Positions 15,588 through 25,100 of a stretch of 35,693 nucleotides of DNA are shown piece after piece; the stretch's first letter is position 1, and every line of letters begins with the position of its first letter. A program made the translations under genes and the position numbers. The notes below the pieces were generated by a model. It had not been told where the DNA came from, did not search any database, and saw only the letters and a list, made by a program, of their open reading frames with translations. Source of the stretch: an uncultured Eubacteriales bacterium (lineage in GTDB: Bacteria > Bacillota > Clostridia > Christensenellales > Aristaeellaceae); NCBI GenBank assembly GCA_902761825.1, contig CACWLY010000073.1, positions 1 through 35,693 on the forward strand. Direction: 5' to 3'.

Positions 15588-18170
15588 TTATGCCAGAACG
15601 AACGCGCCGTCCTGGGCGTCCACCGTGATCTGCCCGTTCTGCACGGTGCCGGCCACCATGGCGCGGGCGCACAGCGTTTCCAGCTTGCTCTGGATCAGGC
15701 GCTTCATGGGGCGCGCGCCGTAGGCGGGGTCGTAGCCCTGGTCCAGCAGCAGGTCGAAGGCGGCGTCGGTCAGGCGCAGCGTGACCTGGCGTTCGGCCAG
15801 ACGATCCTGCAAATGTCTGAGCAGCAGGCCCGCGATCTCCTTTACCTGGCCGCGGCTCAGGGGCGTGAACATCACGGTATCGTCGATGCGGTTGAGGAAC
15901 TCCGGCTTGAAACTGCGCCGCAGCAGAGCGCCGACGCGCGCTCTGGCCTCCGCGCTCAGCTCGCCGCTTTCGCTGATGCCTTCGAGAATATCGTCGCTGC
16001 CGAGGTTGCTGGTCATGATCAGGATGGTGTTCTTGAAATCCACCGTGCGTCCCTGGCTGTCGGTCACGCGGCCGTCGTCAAGGATCTGCAGAAGGATATT
16101 GAACACGTCGGGATGCGCCTTTTCCATTTCGTCAAACAGCACCACAGCGTAAGGCTTGCGGCGCACGGCTTCGGTCAGCTGTCCGCCCTCGTCGTACCCC
16201 ACGTATCCGGGAGGCGCTCCGATCAGGCGCGACACGCTGAATTTTTCCATGTACTCCGTCATGTCGATACGGATCAGGCTCTTTTCATCGTCAAACAGCG
16301 CTTCAGCCAGCGCTTTGGCCAGTTCGGTCTTGCCCACGCCGGTAGGCCCCAGGAACAGGAAGCTGCCGATGGGACGGTTTTCGTCCGCAATGCCCGCGCG
16401 CGAGCGCAGGATGGCCTCGCTGACCGCCGTCACGGCGGGATCCTGGCCGATCACGCGCTGATGCAGCACGTCGCCCAGGCGCAGCAGCTTTTCGCGTTCG
16501 CCCTCCATCAGCTTGCTCACCGGCACGCCGGTCCAGCGGCTGACGATGCGGGCGATCTCCTCCTCGGTCACCTTATCCCGAAGCAGCGTGCGGGTTTCGG
16601 GCTCTTTGGCTTCCAGCGCGGCCAGCTCCTGCTGCAGCCTGGGCAGCTCGCCGTATTGCAGCTGGGCCGCGCGGTTGAGGTCGCCCTTATTCTTGGCGTG
16701 CTCGATATCGCCGTTCATGCGCTCGATATCCTCGCGCAGCTTCTGCACCTTGCCGATGGCGTTCTTTTCGTTTTCCCATTTGGATTTCATCTCGGCGAAC
16801 CGCGCGCGCATATCGGCCAGCTCCTTCTGCAGCGTGGCCAGGCGGTTTTTGCTCAGCTCGTCGGTTTCTTTTTTCAGCGCCACTTCCTCGATTTCATGCT
16901 GCATGATCTGGCGGCTGATCTCGTCCATTTCTGCCGGCATGCTGTCCATTTCGGTGCGGATCATGGCGCAGGCCTCGTCCACCAGGTCGATGGCCTTATC
17001 GGGCAGGAAACGGTCGCTGATGTAACGGTTGCTCAGCGTAGCGGCCGCGATCAGCGCGCCGTCCTGGATCTTGACGCCGTGGAAGACTTCGTAGCGTTCC
17101 TTCAGCCCGCGCAGGATGCTGATGGTATCCTCGACCGTGGGCTCCTCGACCATCACCGGCTGGAACCGGCGCTCGAGCGCGGCGTCCTTTTCAACATATT
17201 TGCGGTATTCGTCCAGCGTCGTCGCGCCGATGCAGTGCAGCTCGCCGCGGGCCAGCATGGGCTTTAAAAGATTGCCCGCGTCCATGCTGCCTTCCGTTTT
17301 GCCCGCGCCCACGATCAGGTGCAGTTCGTCGATGAACAGCAGGATCTTGCCTTCGCTCTTTTTGATCTCGGCCAGTACGGCCTTGAGACGCTCCTCAAAT
17401 TCGCCGCGGAACTTCGCGCCCGCGATCAACGCGCCCATATCCAGGCTGAAAATGCTGCGGTCCTTCAGCGAATCCGGCACGTCCCCGCGCACGATGCGCT
17501 GCGCAAGTCCTTCGGCGATCGCGGTCTTGCCCACGCCGGGCTCGCCGATCAGGACGGGGTTGTTTTTGCTCTTGCGGCTCAGGATGCGGATCACATCGCG
17601 GATCTCGCGGTCGCGGCCGATCACGGGATCGAGCTTATGGTTGCGCGCGAGGTCGGTCAGGTCGCTTCCGTACTTTTTCAGCGCGTCATAGGTATCCTCG
17701 GGCGAATCGCTCGTCACCCTTGCCGCGCCGCGCACGGCGGAAAGCGCCTTAAGGAAAGCGTTTTTTTCGATGCCGAAAGTGCGGAAAAGCTCCTTGATCC
17801 CGCGTTCCGGCGCGTCCAGAATGCCCAGCATCAGGTGTTCCACCGATATGTATTCATCCTTCATGCGCTCGGCTTCCTTGGCGGCTTCGCGCAGGGCTTT
17901 GTCCATATCGGGGGTTACGTATCCCCTGCCCGCGTTTCCCCCGCCGGACACACGGGGCAGCTTTTCCACTTCGGCGACCGCCGCGGCGTGCACGGCGGCG
18001 GCGTCCTTCTGCATCTGCGCCATCAGCTGATAAATCAGCCCGTCCTCGCTCTCAGTCAATGCAGCAAGCAAATGCGCCTGCGAAAGCTCCTGATTGCCGT
18101 ATTCTCCGGCCAGCGCCTGCGCCGTTTGCAGCGCTTCCATCGATTTTTGCGTATATTGATTATTGCTCAT
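15588..18170 (-). CDS. clpB: ATP-dependent disaggregase ClpB
   Basis: The 860-aa protein has the Clp N-terminal repeat domain (about 1-145), the first AAA+ module with Walker A GEPGVGKT near residue 203, the ClpB/Hsp104-type coiled-coil middle domain (about 400-520, rich in Glu, Arg and Leu), and the second AAA+ module with [14 protein letters not shown] near 605, followed by the C-terminal D2 small domain. The middle domain and lack of a ClpP-binding loop fit ClpB rather than ClpC. It works with DnaK to extract polypeptides from aggregates. I chose the ATG at 18170 ([14 protein letters not shown]), with AGGAGG 10 nt before it; an upstream in-frame ATG lies in the operator. It is monocistronic. 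Confidence 0.95.
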   Translation of the reverse strand: MSNNQYTQKSMEALQTAQALAGEYGNQELSQAHLLAALTESEDGLIYQLMAQMQKDAAAVHAAAVAEVEKLPRVSGGGNAGRGYVTPDMDKALREAAKEAERMKDEYISVEHLMLGILDAPERGIKELFRTFGIEKNAFLKALSAVRGAARVTSDSPEDTYDALKKYGSDLTDLARNHKLDPVIGRDREIRDVIRILSRKSKNNPVLIGEPGVGKTAIAEGLAQRIVRGDVPDSLKDRSIFSLDMGALIAGAKFRGEFEERLKAVLAEIKKSEGKILLFIDELHLIVGAGKTEGSMDAGNLLKPMLARGELHCIGATTLDEYRKYVEKDAALERRFQPVMVEEPTVEDTISILRGLKERYEVFHGVKIQDGALIAAATLSNRYISDRFLPDKAIDLVDEACAMIRTEMDSMPAEMDEISRQIMQHEIEEVALKKETDELSKNRLATLQKELADMRARFAEMKSKWENEKNAIGKVQKLREDIERMNGDIEHAKNKGDLNRAAQLQYGELPRLQQELAALEAKEPETRTLLRDKVTEEEIARIVSRWTGVPVSKLMEGEREKLLRLGDVLHQRVIGQDPAVTAVSEAILRSRAGIADENRPIGSFLFLGPTGVGKTELAKALAEALFDDEKSLIRIDMTEYMEKFSVSRLIGAPPGYVGYDEGGQLTEAVRRKPYAVVLFDEMEKAHPDVFNILLQILDDGRVTDSQGRTVDFKNTILIMTSNLGSDDILEGISESGELSAEARARVGALLRRSFKPEFLNRIDDTVMFTPLSRGQVKEIAGLLLRHLQDRLAERQVTLRLTDAAFDLLLDQGYDPAYGARPMKRLIQSKLETLCARAMVAGTVQNGQITVDAQDGAFVLA

Positions 18171-18198
18171 GGCATAAGTTCCTCCTGCCGAAGGTCGA

Positions 18199-18253
18199 CT
18201 TCGACTTACTTTGACCTTCATCTATATTATAAGCCGTTTCCATCGAATGTCAA
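18199..18253 (-). promoter_or_regulatory. clpB promoter with CtsR-like operator
   Basis: On the minus strand TTGACA (18248-18253) and TATAAT (18226-18231) are 16 bp apart. Just downstream, at 18199-18217, lies AGGTCAAAGTAAGTCGAAG. This is close to the CtsR heptad repeat (GGTCAAA-nan-GGTCAAA); the second half has two mismatches. CtsR represses clp genes in Firmicutes and a site covering the start of transcription fits that role. No ctsR gene is in the window. Confidence 0.65.
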
Positions 18254-18296
18254 TAGGGATGCAAAAAATATTTCCGGCCTTTTCTTTCCGCAATCA

Positions 18297-19010
18297 TCCT
18301 GTTCTTCTTCTATGAGCCAATTCACGAAGGGTGAATTGAGAGGAAAAAGGGAACGTTCGAGAGCTGCTCGCTCTCGAGCTCTTCGCCAGGGGACTTCGCC
18401 CCCTGGACCCATCCCGGCGTTTGGCGTAAAGCTGAAACCAATCTTGCTTCCGCCTGTTTGGTCTATGGGGCCAAGTGAGTTCCCGAGCAGAGCAAAGGCA
18501 GTGCAGAGGCGCGGGAGAAAGCAAGCGGAATGATCGCAGGTTAGATACCAGATGGTTTTTCCGCTTGTTTTCTCCCGCGTCTCTGTCCTGCCTTTGCGCG
18601 GCGCTTCGCGCCGCCCGACCGGCGGAGCCGGTCGCCCGGGAACGGTTGCCGACATATAAGCCAGTTGGCGGAAAGCGTTGCAGCAGGAGCGGTCCCAAAC
18701 GCAGGTTTCTTTGCCCAGCTTTCTTTTCCCAAAGAAAGCGCGTATTTCCTGCCTGTTTCGCGGAAATTCAGCGTTTCTTGTCTTGCTTTACCATTTCCAT
18801 CATGGCTTATACTATTCTCAGTATAAAAGATTATCAGATTTGGGATGGATTTTTCGCCCTGGCTAAGCTGAATGGAGGGAGGCGTAGCAGCGCTACGTTG
18901 AAGGCGTAGCAGCGCTACGTTGACCGGAATGAAGCAACGCCAAGACGGAAAAGACACCCAAAGATGATAAGATTTTAGATTGAGAATAGTATTATAGTAA
19001 AAGAATAGTA
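18297..19010 (-). mobile_element. Family B structured MITE, copy 3, interrupted by family A
   Basis: This copy lies in the opposite orientation. Its ends are flanked by TCA on both sides (18294-18296 and 19011-19013), the clearest target duplication of the family. The left end starts TCCTGTTCTTCTTCTATG; the right end is split by a family A insertion at 18810-18991 (plus one TTA). When that is removed, the right end reads TACTATTCTTTTACTATA and has the expected 26-nt layout including the flank. Inside, the junction stem 18479-18488/18634-18643 encloses hairpins at 18494-18595, 18598-18614 and 18617-18633. These match the fold of the other copies with different stem sequences. Without the insert it is about 529 bp. 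It fills most of the gap between clpB and sufB. Confidence 0.82.
18810..18991 (+). mobile_element. Family A hairpin MITE, copy 2, nested in family B
   Basis: Ends TACTATTCTCA / TGAGAATAGTA with TTA on both sides (18807-18809, 18992-18994). It sits inside the terminal repeat of the family B copy, so it is the younger insertion. The central hairpin unit is present twice, once complete (18877-18901) and once 3 bp shorter (18902-18923). Confidence 0.87.
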
Positions 19011-19016
19011 TCAAAC

Positions 19017-19054
19017 AAAAAGCAACGCCGCAGAAAAGCGCGGCGTTGCTTTTT
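19017..19054 (-). terminator. Intrinsic terminator of the metK-sufC-sufB operon
   Basis: Perfect 10-bp stem GCAACGCCGC/GCGGCGTTGC (19022-19031/19040-19049) with T-runs on both sides. On the minus strand it ends in TTTTTG. The family B target duplication lies 3 bp beyond. Confidence 0.9.
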
Positions 19055-19057
19055 ATA

Positions 19058-19975
19058 TCAGCGCAGGAAACCGTTAATGATCTGCTCCTCGGCCTCGGCT
19101 TCGGTAAGGCCGAGGGTCATGAGCTTCATCAGCTGTTCCCCCGCGATCTTGCCGATGGCGGCTTCATGGATGAGCTCTGCGTCGGTGCTGTTGGCCTCCA
19201 GCGAAGGCACGGCCAGGATGCGCCCGCGGTCCATGATGATGGAATCGCACTCGGTATGCCCGTGGCACTGCGCGTTGCCGATGATGCAGGCGTCGAACTT
19301 CTGGAAGGAATCGTCCCGGGCGACCGAGCGCGAGACCACGTCGGCGTTCGCGCCCGCGCCGTTCAGGCTGACCTTGTATACGCTGACGGCGGACTGACTT
19401 CCATGGGTCATGAGCCGTTCCTTGACCACGAGCTTCGCGCCGGCGGCCAATTCCGCTGTAGTGATCCGATCCGTACTGTCCACGCCGCGGATCTGCACCA
19501 TCTCCATCTCCATGGAGCTTCCTTCCTCCATGTAGACCTCGGTGCCGGGATTAAGGATGCGCTTGCCCGTGCCGTCGCCCTCGCCGTAATGCTTTTCCAC
19601 ATAGCGGACGCGGGCGTTTTTCCCCACGAAAAAGCGGTGGATGCCGTCGTGCTCGCTGTCCTGGCTGCCGCAGTTATGGATCCCGCAGCCCGCGACGATC
19701 ACAACGTCGCTGTCCTCGCCGATATAAAAATCGTTGTATACCGTCTCGCTGAGCCCGCTCTCGCTGAGCACCACGGGAATATGGACGCTCTCATGCTTTG
19801 TGCCGGGCTTGATGCGGATATCGATCCCGCTCACCTCGGTCTTGCTCGTAATCTCGATATTGGCCGTGCTCCTGCGCCCGGCGCTCTGTCCGTTGGCGCG
19901 GATGTTGTACGCGCCTTCGGGCACGGTATGCAGATCGGCCACCTCTTCCAGGATGCGCTTCTGAATGGTATCCAT
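19058..19975 (-). CDS. sufB: SufB/SufD-family Fe-S scaffold protein (short, SmsB-like)
   Basis: At 305 aa this is much shorter than E. coli SufB (about 495). It carries the SufBD core: beta-helix repeats rich in Gly/Val, AGCGIHNCGS, the motif GNAQCHGHTECDSII, and near the C terminus the conserved block AELIHEAAIGKIAGEQL. SufB-type proteins with the ATPase SufC form the scaffold on which Fe-S clusters are built. No sufD, sufS or sufU gene accompanies it, so with sufC it resembles the minimal two-gene SUF-like system (SmsCB) described in anaerobes and archaea. It starts 4 nt after the sufC stop and ends just before a strong terminator. The Cys/His residues in GNAQCHGHTEC are good candidates for cluster binding. 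Confidence 0.85.
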   Translation of the reverse strand: MDTIQKRILEEVADLHTVPEGAYNIRANGQSAGRRSTANIEITSKTEVSGIDIRIKPGTKHESVHIPVVLSESGLSETVYNDFYIGEDSDVVIVAGCGIHNCGSQDSEHDGIHRFFVGKNARVRYVEKHYGEGDGTGKRILNPGTEVYMEEGSSMEMEMVQIRGVDSTDRITTAELAAGAKLVVKERLMTHGSQSAVSVYKVSLNGAGANADVVSRSVARDDSFQKFDACIIGNAQCHGHTECDSIIMDRGRILAVPSLEANSTDAELIHEAAIGKIAGEQLMKLMTLGLTEAEAEEQIINGFLR

Positions 19976-19979
19976 TTGC

Positions 19980-20717
19980 TCAGTTCCCCTCCTGCATGCG
20001 CGCGCAGCTGCCCACGGCGTCCGGCGTGCCGATCAGATGCGGCAGCACCTCCGCCCGGGGGCCATGCTCCCGGATGCGGCCGTCGGCCACCACAATGATT
20101 TCATCGGCGATTTCGAGGATGCGTTCCTGATGGCTGATCACCAGGATCGAGCTGTCGCGGATCGTCTCGCGCATCTGCTCAAACACCCGGATCAGGCTCT
20201 GGAAGCTCCACAGATCGATGCCCGCCTCGGGCTCGTCAAACACGCTGAGCTGCGTTCCCCGGGCCAGCACCGTAGCGATCTCAATGCGCTTGAGCTCGCC
20301 GCCCGACAGGCTGGCGTTGATTTCGCGGTTGATATAATCCCTGGCGCACAGGCCCACGCGCGAAAGATAATCGCAGCTCTCGGCCACGGTCAGCTCCTTG
20401 CCCGCCGCGATGCGCAGCAAATCGATCACCTGAATGCCCTTGAAGCGCACGGGCTGCTGCAGGGCGTAGCTGATGCCCGCCCTGGCGCGCTCGGTAACGT
20501 TAAGCGCCGTGATATCCCGGCCGTTGAACAGGATTTGTCCGCCGGTTGGCCTGCGCACGCCCGCGATCATTTTGGCGATCGTGGATTTTCCGCCTCCGTT
20601 GGGGCCGGTGATCACGACAAACTTATTCTTATCGACGGTGAAGCTGACGTCCTTGAGGATATCCACATGTCCGGCGTCGTCGTCCACATCGAAGCGGATG
20701 TTTCTCAGTTCCAGCAT
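19980..20717 (-). CDS. sufC: Fe-S assembly ATPase SufC
   Basis: The 245-aa ABC ATPase has Walker A GPNGGGKS (residues 38-45), Q-loop in SYALQQPVRFKG, signature LSGGELKRIEIA (about 148), Walker B LSVFDEPEAGIDLW and the switch His in VISHQERIL. The E-A-G-I-D-L form of the D-loop is typical of SufC. It drives conformational change of SufB during cluster assembly in the cytosol. The frame continues upstream into metK; I chose the ATG at 20717, preceded by AAGGAG, because it begins the ABC fold. Only 11 nt separate it from the metK stop, with no promoter, so it should be on the metK transcript. Confidence 0.9.
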   Translation of the reverse strand: MLELRNIRFDVDDDAGHVDILKDVSFTVDKNKFVVITGPNGGGKSTIAKMIAGVRRPTGGQILFNGRDITALNVTERARAGISYALQQPVRFKGIQVIDLLRIAAGKELTVAESCDYLSRVGLCARDYINREINASLSGGELKRIEIATVLARGTQLSVFDEPEAGIDLWSFQSLIRVFEQMRETIRDSSILVISHQERILEIADEIIVVADGRIREHGPRAEVLPHLIGTPDAVGSCARMQEGN

Positions 20718-20728
20718 GTTCTTGCTCC

Positions 20729-21874
20729 TTATCGCAGCGCGTTCTTCAGCTTGTCCACGTAATCGGTCTTTTCCCAGCTGAAATCGCCGCGGCCAAAGTG
20801 TCCGTACGCGGCGGTGGCGCGGTAGATGGGCCGGCGCAGATCCAGCCGTTCGATGATCGCCGCGGGACGCATATCGAACACGTCGTTCACCAGCGCGGCC
20901 AGCTGATCGTCGGGCAGTTTCCCGGTGCCGAAGGTATCGACCGTCAGGCTGACAGGCCTGGCAACGCCGATCGCGTAAGCAACCGCGACCTGCGCCTTGT
21001 CGCACAGCCCCGCGGCAACCAGGTTCTTGGCGATATGGCGGACGGCGTAGGCCGCGCTGCGGTCCACCTTGGTGGGATCCTTGCCGCTGAATGCGCCGCC
21101 GCCGTGAGGCGCCATGCCGCCGTAGGTGTCCACGATGATCTTGCGCCCGGTCAGGCCGCTGTCGCCCGCGGGCCCGCCGATCACGAAGCGCCCGGTGGGA
21201 TTGATATAATACTTGGTATCCGCGTGCAGCAGTCCGGCGGGAATCTCGTGGCGGATCACCTGCTCGATCATGGCCCGGCGGATCTCCTCCTGGCTGACGG
21301 TTTCGTCGTGCTGGGTGGAGATGACGACCGTGTCGACCGCGACCGGCCTGTCGTTTTCATAGACCACGGTAACCTGCGCTTTGCCGTCGGGACGCATCCA
21401 GGGCAGAGTGCCATCCTTGCGCACGGCCGCCATGCGGCGGGTGAGCCGGTGGGCCAGCGCGATGGGCATGGGCATCATTTCGGGGGTTTCATTGCAGGCG
21501 TAGCCGAACATCATGCCCTGGTCGCCCGCGCCCTGCTCATGATCCTCATGGCTGTCCACGCCCTGGGCGATATCGGGGCTCTGATCGTGCACGGCGGTGA
21601 GCACGGCGCAGGAAGCGCCGTCGAAGCCTTTTTTCGCCCGGTCGTAACCGATATCGATGACCACCTGACGGGCGATATCGGCGATGGGCGCGTAGCCGCG
21701 CGTGGTGATTTCGCCCATCACCAGGATCAGGCCGGTGGTGGTGCAGGTTTCGCAGGCGACGCGGGAATAGGGATCCTGCTCCAGCAGCGCGTCCAGCACG
21801 GCGTCGCTGATCTGGTCGCAGATCTTATCCGGATGTCCCTCGGTGACCGATTCGGAAGTGAAGAGTTTACGCAT
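20729..21874 (-). CDS. metK: S-adenosylmethionine synthetase
   Basis: The 381-aa enzyme is recognised by [20 protein letters not shown] at the N terminus, the [10 protein letters not shown] motif and [19 protein letters not shown] (P-loop-like phosphate site). It makes SAM from methionine and ATP in the cytosol as a tetramer. AAAGGAGAAACCC precedes the ATG at 21874; an upstream in-frame ATG lies in the riboswitch leader and is not used. It is the first gene of an operon with sufC and sufB and is controlled by a SAM-I riboswitch. Confidence 0.96.
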   Translation of the reverse strand: MRKLFTSESVTEGHPDKICDQISDAVLDALLEQDPYSRVACETCTTTGLILVMGEITTRGYAPIADIARQVVIDIGYDRAKKGFDGASCAVLTAVHDQSPDIAQGVDSHEDHEQGAGDQGMMFGYACNETPEMMPMPIALAHRLTRRMAAVRKDGTLPWMRPDGKAQVTVVYENDRPVAVDTVVISTQHDETVSQEEIRRAMIEQVIRHEIPAGLLHADTKYYINPTGRFVIGGPAGDSGLTGRKIIVDTYGGMAPHGGGAFSGKDPTKVDRSAAYAVRHIAKNLVAAGLCDKAQVAVAYAIGVARPVSLTVDTFGTGKLPDDQLAALVNDVFDMRPAAIIERLDLRRPIYRATAAYGHFGRGDFSWEKTDYVDKLKNALR

Positions 21875-21902
21875 GGGTTTCTCCTTTCGTATTTGCGCAA
21901 AA

Positions 21903-21931
21903 GAAAAGCGCTCGTTGACAGACAAGCGCTT
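21903..21931 (-). terminator. Riboswitch expression-platform terminator
   Basis: On the minus strand AAGCGCT and AGCGCTT pair around a 12-nt loop, followed by TTCTTTT, between the aptamer and the metK ribosome site. This is the SAM-dependent terminator expected for an S-box leader. Confidence 0.85.
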
Positions 21932-21950
21932 GAATGATGCTTCTTTTACG

Positions 21951-22051
21951 CCTTATCTGCCGGTACAACGTACCGCCGGAATTGGCACCGCACGGACATC
22001 CGCCGGTTGCCGGGCATCATCGGGCCGTTCCCTCCGCCGCTCTTGATAAGG
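21951..22051 (-). promoter_or_regulatory. SAM-I (S-box) riboswitch aptamer
   Basis: Read on the minus strand, CTTATC (22045-22050) pairs with GATAAG (21952-21957) as P1. Between them are the S-box core pieces: AAGAGCGGCGGAGGGA, the GATGATGCCCGGCAACC kink-turn/pseudoknot block, and GGTGCCAATTCC. These are diagnostic of the SAM-I class. With SAM bound, P1 forms and the downstream terminator stops transcription of metK-sufC-sufB. Confidence 0.95.
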
Positions 22052-22070
22052 TATTCGATTGACGGAAATG

Positions 22071-22099
22071 ATTATATCATGGAAAAACAGGCGCGTCAA
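22071..22099 (-). promoter_or_regulatory. SigA promoter of the metK leader
   Basis: On the minus strand TTGACG (22094-22099) and TATAAT (22071-22076) are 17 bp apart, placing the start of transcription just before the aptamer. Confidence 0.8.
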
Positions 22100-22145
22100 T
22101 AATACGGACGCCGTATTTTTGCTGGAACATTTGCGCCCGCTGTGA

Positions 22146-22151
22146 TATAAT
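22146..22151 (+). promoter_or_regulatory. Probable -10 box of the dnaE promoter
   Basis: TATAAT preceded by GA, 36 nt before the dnaE ATG. No good -35 box is seen at the usual distance. It diverges from the metK promoter within the 307-bp gap 21875-22181. Confidence 0.5.
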
Positions 22152-22181
22152 CTATAAGAATTAAGATAGGGAGGTATGCTC

Positions 22182-25100
22182 ATGGCTTTCGCCCACCTGC
22201 ACCTGCACACCGAATACAGCCTGCTGGACGGCGCGTGCCGCATCAAGGAACTGCCGGGACGGCTGAAAGCCCTGGGCATGGATGCCTGCGCCATCACCGA
22301 TCATGGCGTGCTGTACGGCGTGATTGACTTTTATCAGGCCTGCAAGGCCGAGGGCATCCATCCCGTCATCGGCTGCGAAGTGTATATTTGCAGCAACATG
22401 AACGAAAAAGTGTACGCGCGGCGCGAATACAGCCATATGATCCTGCTGTGCGAAAACGAAACCGGATACAAAAACCTGATGTATCTGGACAGCGAGGCCT
22501 TCACGCGCGGGTTCTACTACAAGCCGCGCATAGACTACGAGCTTCTGAAGCAGCACCATGAAGGCCTGATCTGCATGACGGCCTGCCTGAGCGGCGATTT
22601 CAACAAAATGCTGCTGGACGGCCGCGTGGCCGAAGCCGAAAAATACGCGAGGGAAATGGAGGCGCTGTTCGGAAAGGGCAATTTCTTCCTGGAGATCCAG
22701 GACCACGGCATCGAGGAGGAAAAGCGCATCATCCCGCGCATCATCGACATGAGCGAGCGCACCGGCATTCCGCTGGTAGCCACCAACGACTGCCATTTTC
22801 TCGCCCGCGAGGACGCGGAGGCGCAGGATATTCTCTTGTGCATCCAGACCGGCAAAACGGTGGACGAGCCCGACCGCATGCGCATGGGCAGCGACCAATT
22901 ATACGTAAAGAGCGAAGAGGAAATGCTCTCGCTCTTTCCCGGCCACGAGGACGCCGTATACCGCACCGAGGAGATCGCCAAGCGCTGCCGGGTGGACTTC
23001 GACTTCAAAACCGTGCATCTGCCGCATTTTCCGGTGCCCGAGGGCGAAACCAGTGAAACGCTGCTGCGCAGGCTGGTGAAAGAGGGGCTTGCCGAGCGCT
23101 ATCCCGCCGACGACAAGGTCGCGCGGGAGCGCATGGAATACGAGCTGGGCGTCATCACGCAGATGGGCTACGTGGACTACTTCCTCATCGTGTGGGATTT
23201 CGTCAAGTTTGCCAAGGACAACGGCATCATGGTCGGCCCGGGGCGCGGCAGCGGCGCGGCAAGCATCGTGGCCTACTGCCTGAACATCACGCAGCTGGAC
23301 CCGATCCGGTACAATCTGACCTTCGAGCGCTTCCTGAACCCCGAGCGCGTCAGCATGCCCGATATCGACATGGACTTCTGCTACGAGCGACGGCAGGAAG
23401 TGATCAACTACGTTGCGCGCAAGTACGGCCAGGACCACGTATGTCAGATCATCACCTTCGGCACGATGGCGGCGCGCGGCGTGATCCGGGACGTAGGCCG
23501 CGTGCTGGGCTACAGCTACGGGGAAACCGACCAGATCGCCAAGCTCGTGCCCACCGATCTGGGCATGACGCTGGAAAAGGCGCTGAAGCTCAGCACAGAG
23601 CTTCGGGAAAAAGCCGAAAGCGATCCCCGCGTGCGCAAGCTGATCGAACTGAGCCTGAAGCTTGAAGGCATGCCCCGGCACGCCAGCACCCACGCGGCGG
23701 GCGTGCTGATCACCGGCGAACCGGCGGTGAACTTCGTGCCCCTGCAGACCAACGACGACGTGATCACCACCCAGTTTCCCATGGGCATCATCGAAAAGCT
23801 CGGTCTGCTCAAAATGGACTTCCTCGGTCTGCGCACCCTGACCGTGATCCGGGACACGCTCGATCTGATGCGCTCCCAGGGCGTGCAGATGAAGCCGGAA
23901 GAGATCCCGCTGCACGATCCCGCGATCTACGCCATGATCAGCCGCGGCGACACCGACGGCGTGTTCCAGCTTGAAGGCGGCGGCATGCGCACCTTCCTTT
24001 CCAACATGCAGCCCGCAAACTTCGAGGATATCATCGCGGCGATCAGCCTGTACCGGCCAGGCCCGATGGAATCGATCCCCCGCTATATCGCGGGCAAGCG
24101 CGATCCAGGCAGCGTGCATTACGAGACGCCCGAGCTGCGGCCCATCCTGGACGTGACCTACGGCTGCATGGTCTATCAGGAGCAGGTGATGCAGATCGTG
24201 CGCGACCTGGCCGGCTACAGCTACGGCCGAAGCGACCTGGTCCGCCGCGCGATGGCAAAGAAAAAGCATGACGTCATGGCGAAGGAGCGCAAGAATTTCG
24301 TGTACGGTTCCCCGGAGGAAAACGTGCCAGGCGCCGTGAACCGCGGCGTTAAAGCCGAGGTGGCCGAACACATCTTTGACGAAATGACGGCTTTCGCAAG
24401 CTACGCCTTCAACAAAGCCCACGCCGCCTGCTACGCCGTGGTCGCCGTGCAGACCGCCTGGCTCAAATATTATTATCCCTCCGAATTCATGGCCGCCATG
24501 ATGAACAGCGTGGTGGGCAACGCCACCAAGGTGGCGGGATATATCCAGTACTGCCGGGACCGCGGCATCCCCGTGCTTCCGCCCAGCGTGAACAAGTCGG
24601 ACCGTCAGTTCACCGTGGAAACCGACGAAACGGGCAAAAAATGCGTGCGCATGGGCATGAGCGGCGTCAAGAACGTCGGCAACGCCGCCGTGGACGCCAT
24701 CGTGCGCGAGCGCAGCGCTTCCGGCCCTTATAAGGACGTATTTGATTTCTGCCGCCGCATCGACAGCGAGCAGGTGAACAAGCGCTGCGTGGAAAGCCTG
24801 ATCATGGCGGGCTGCTTCGACGGCATGGGCGCGACCCGGCTGCAATGCTCCCGCGTGTTCCAGCAGGCCATGGAAGCCAACGCCAACAAACGCAAAACCA
24901 ACGTGGCCGGGCAGATCAGCCTGTTCGATATCGGGCAGCCCACCGCCGAGCTGATCAACGCCGACGTATACCCCGACGTGGGCGAATACCCGCACAGGCA
25001 GCTGCTGGATATGGAAAAGGAAATGACCGGCGTGTACGTGTCCGGCCATCCGCTGGACGAATACCGCGGGGAACTGGAAAAGCTGAGCGTAAGCACCGCC

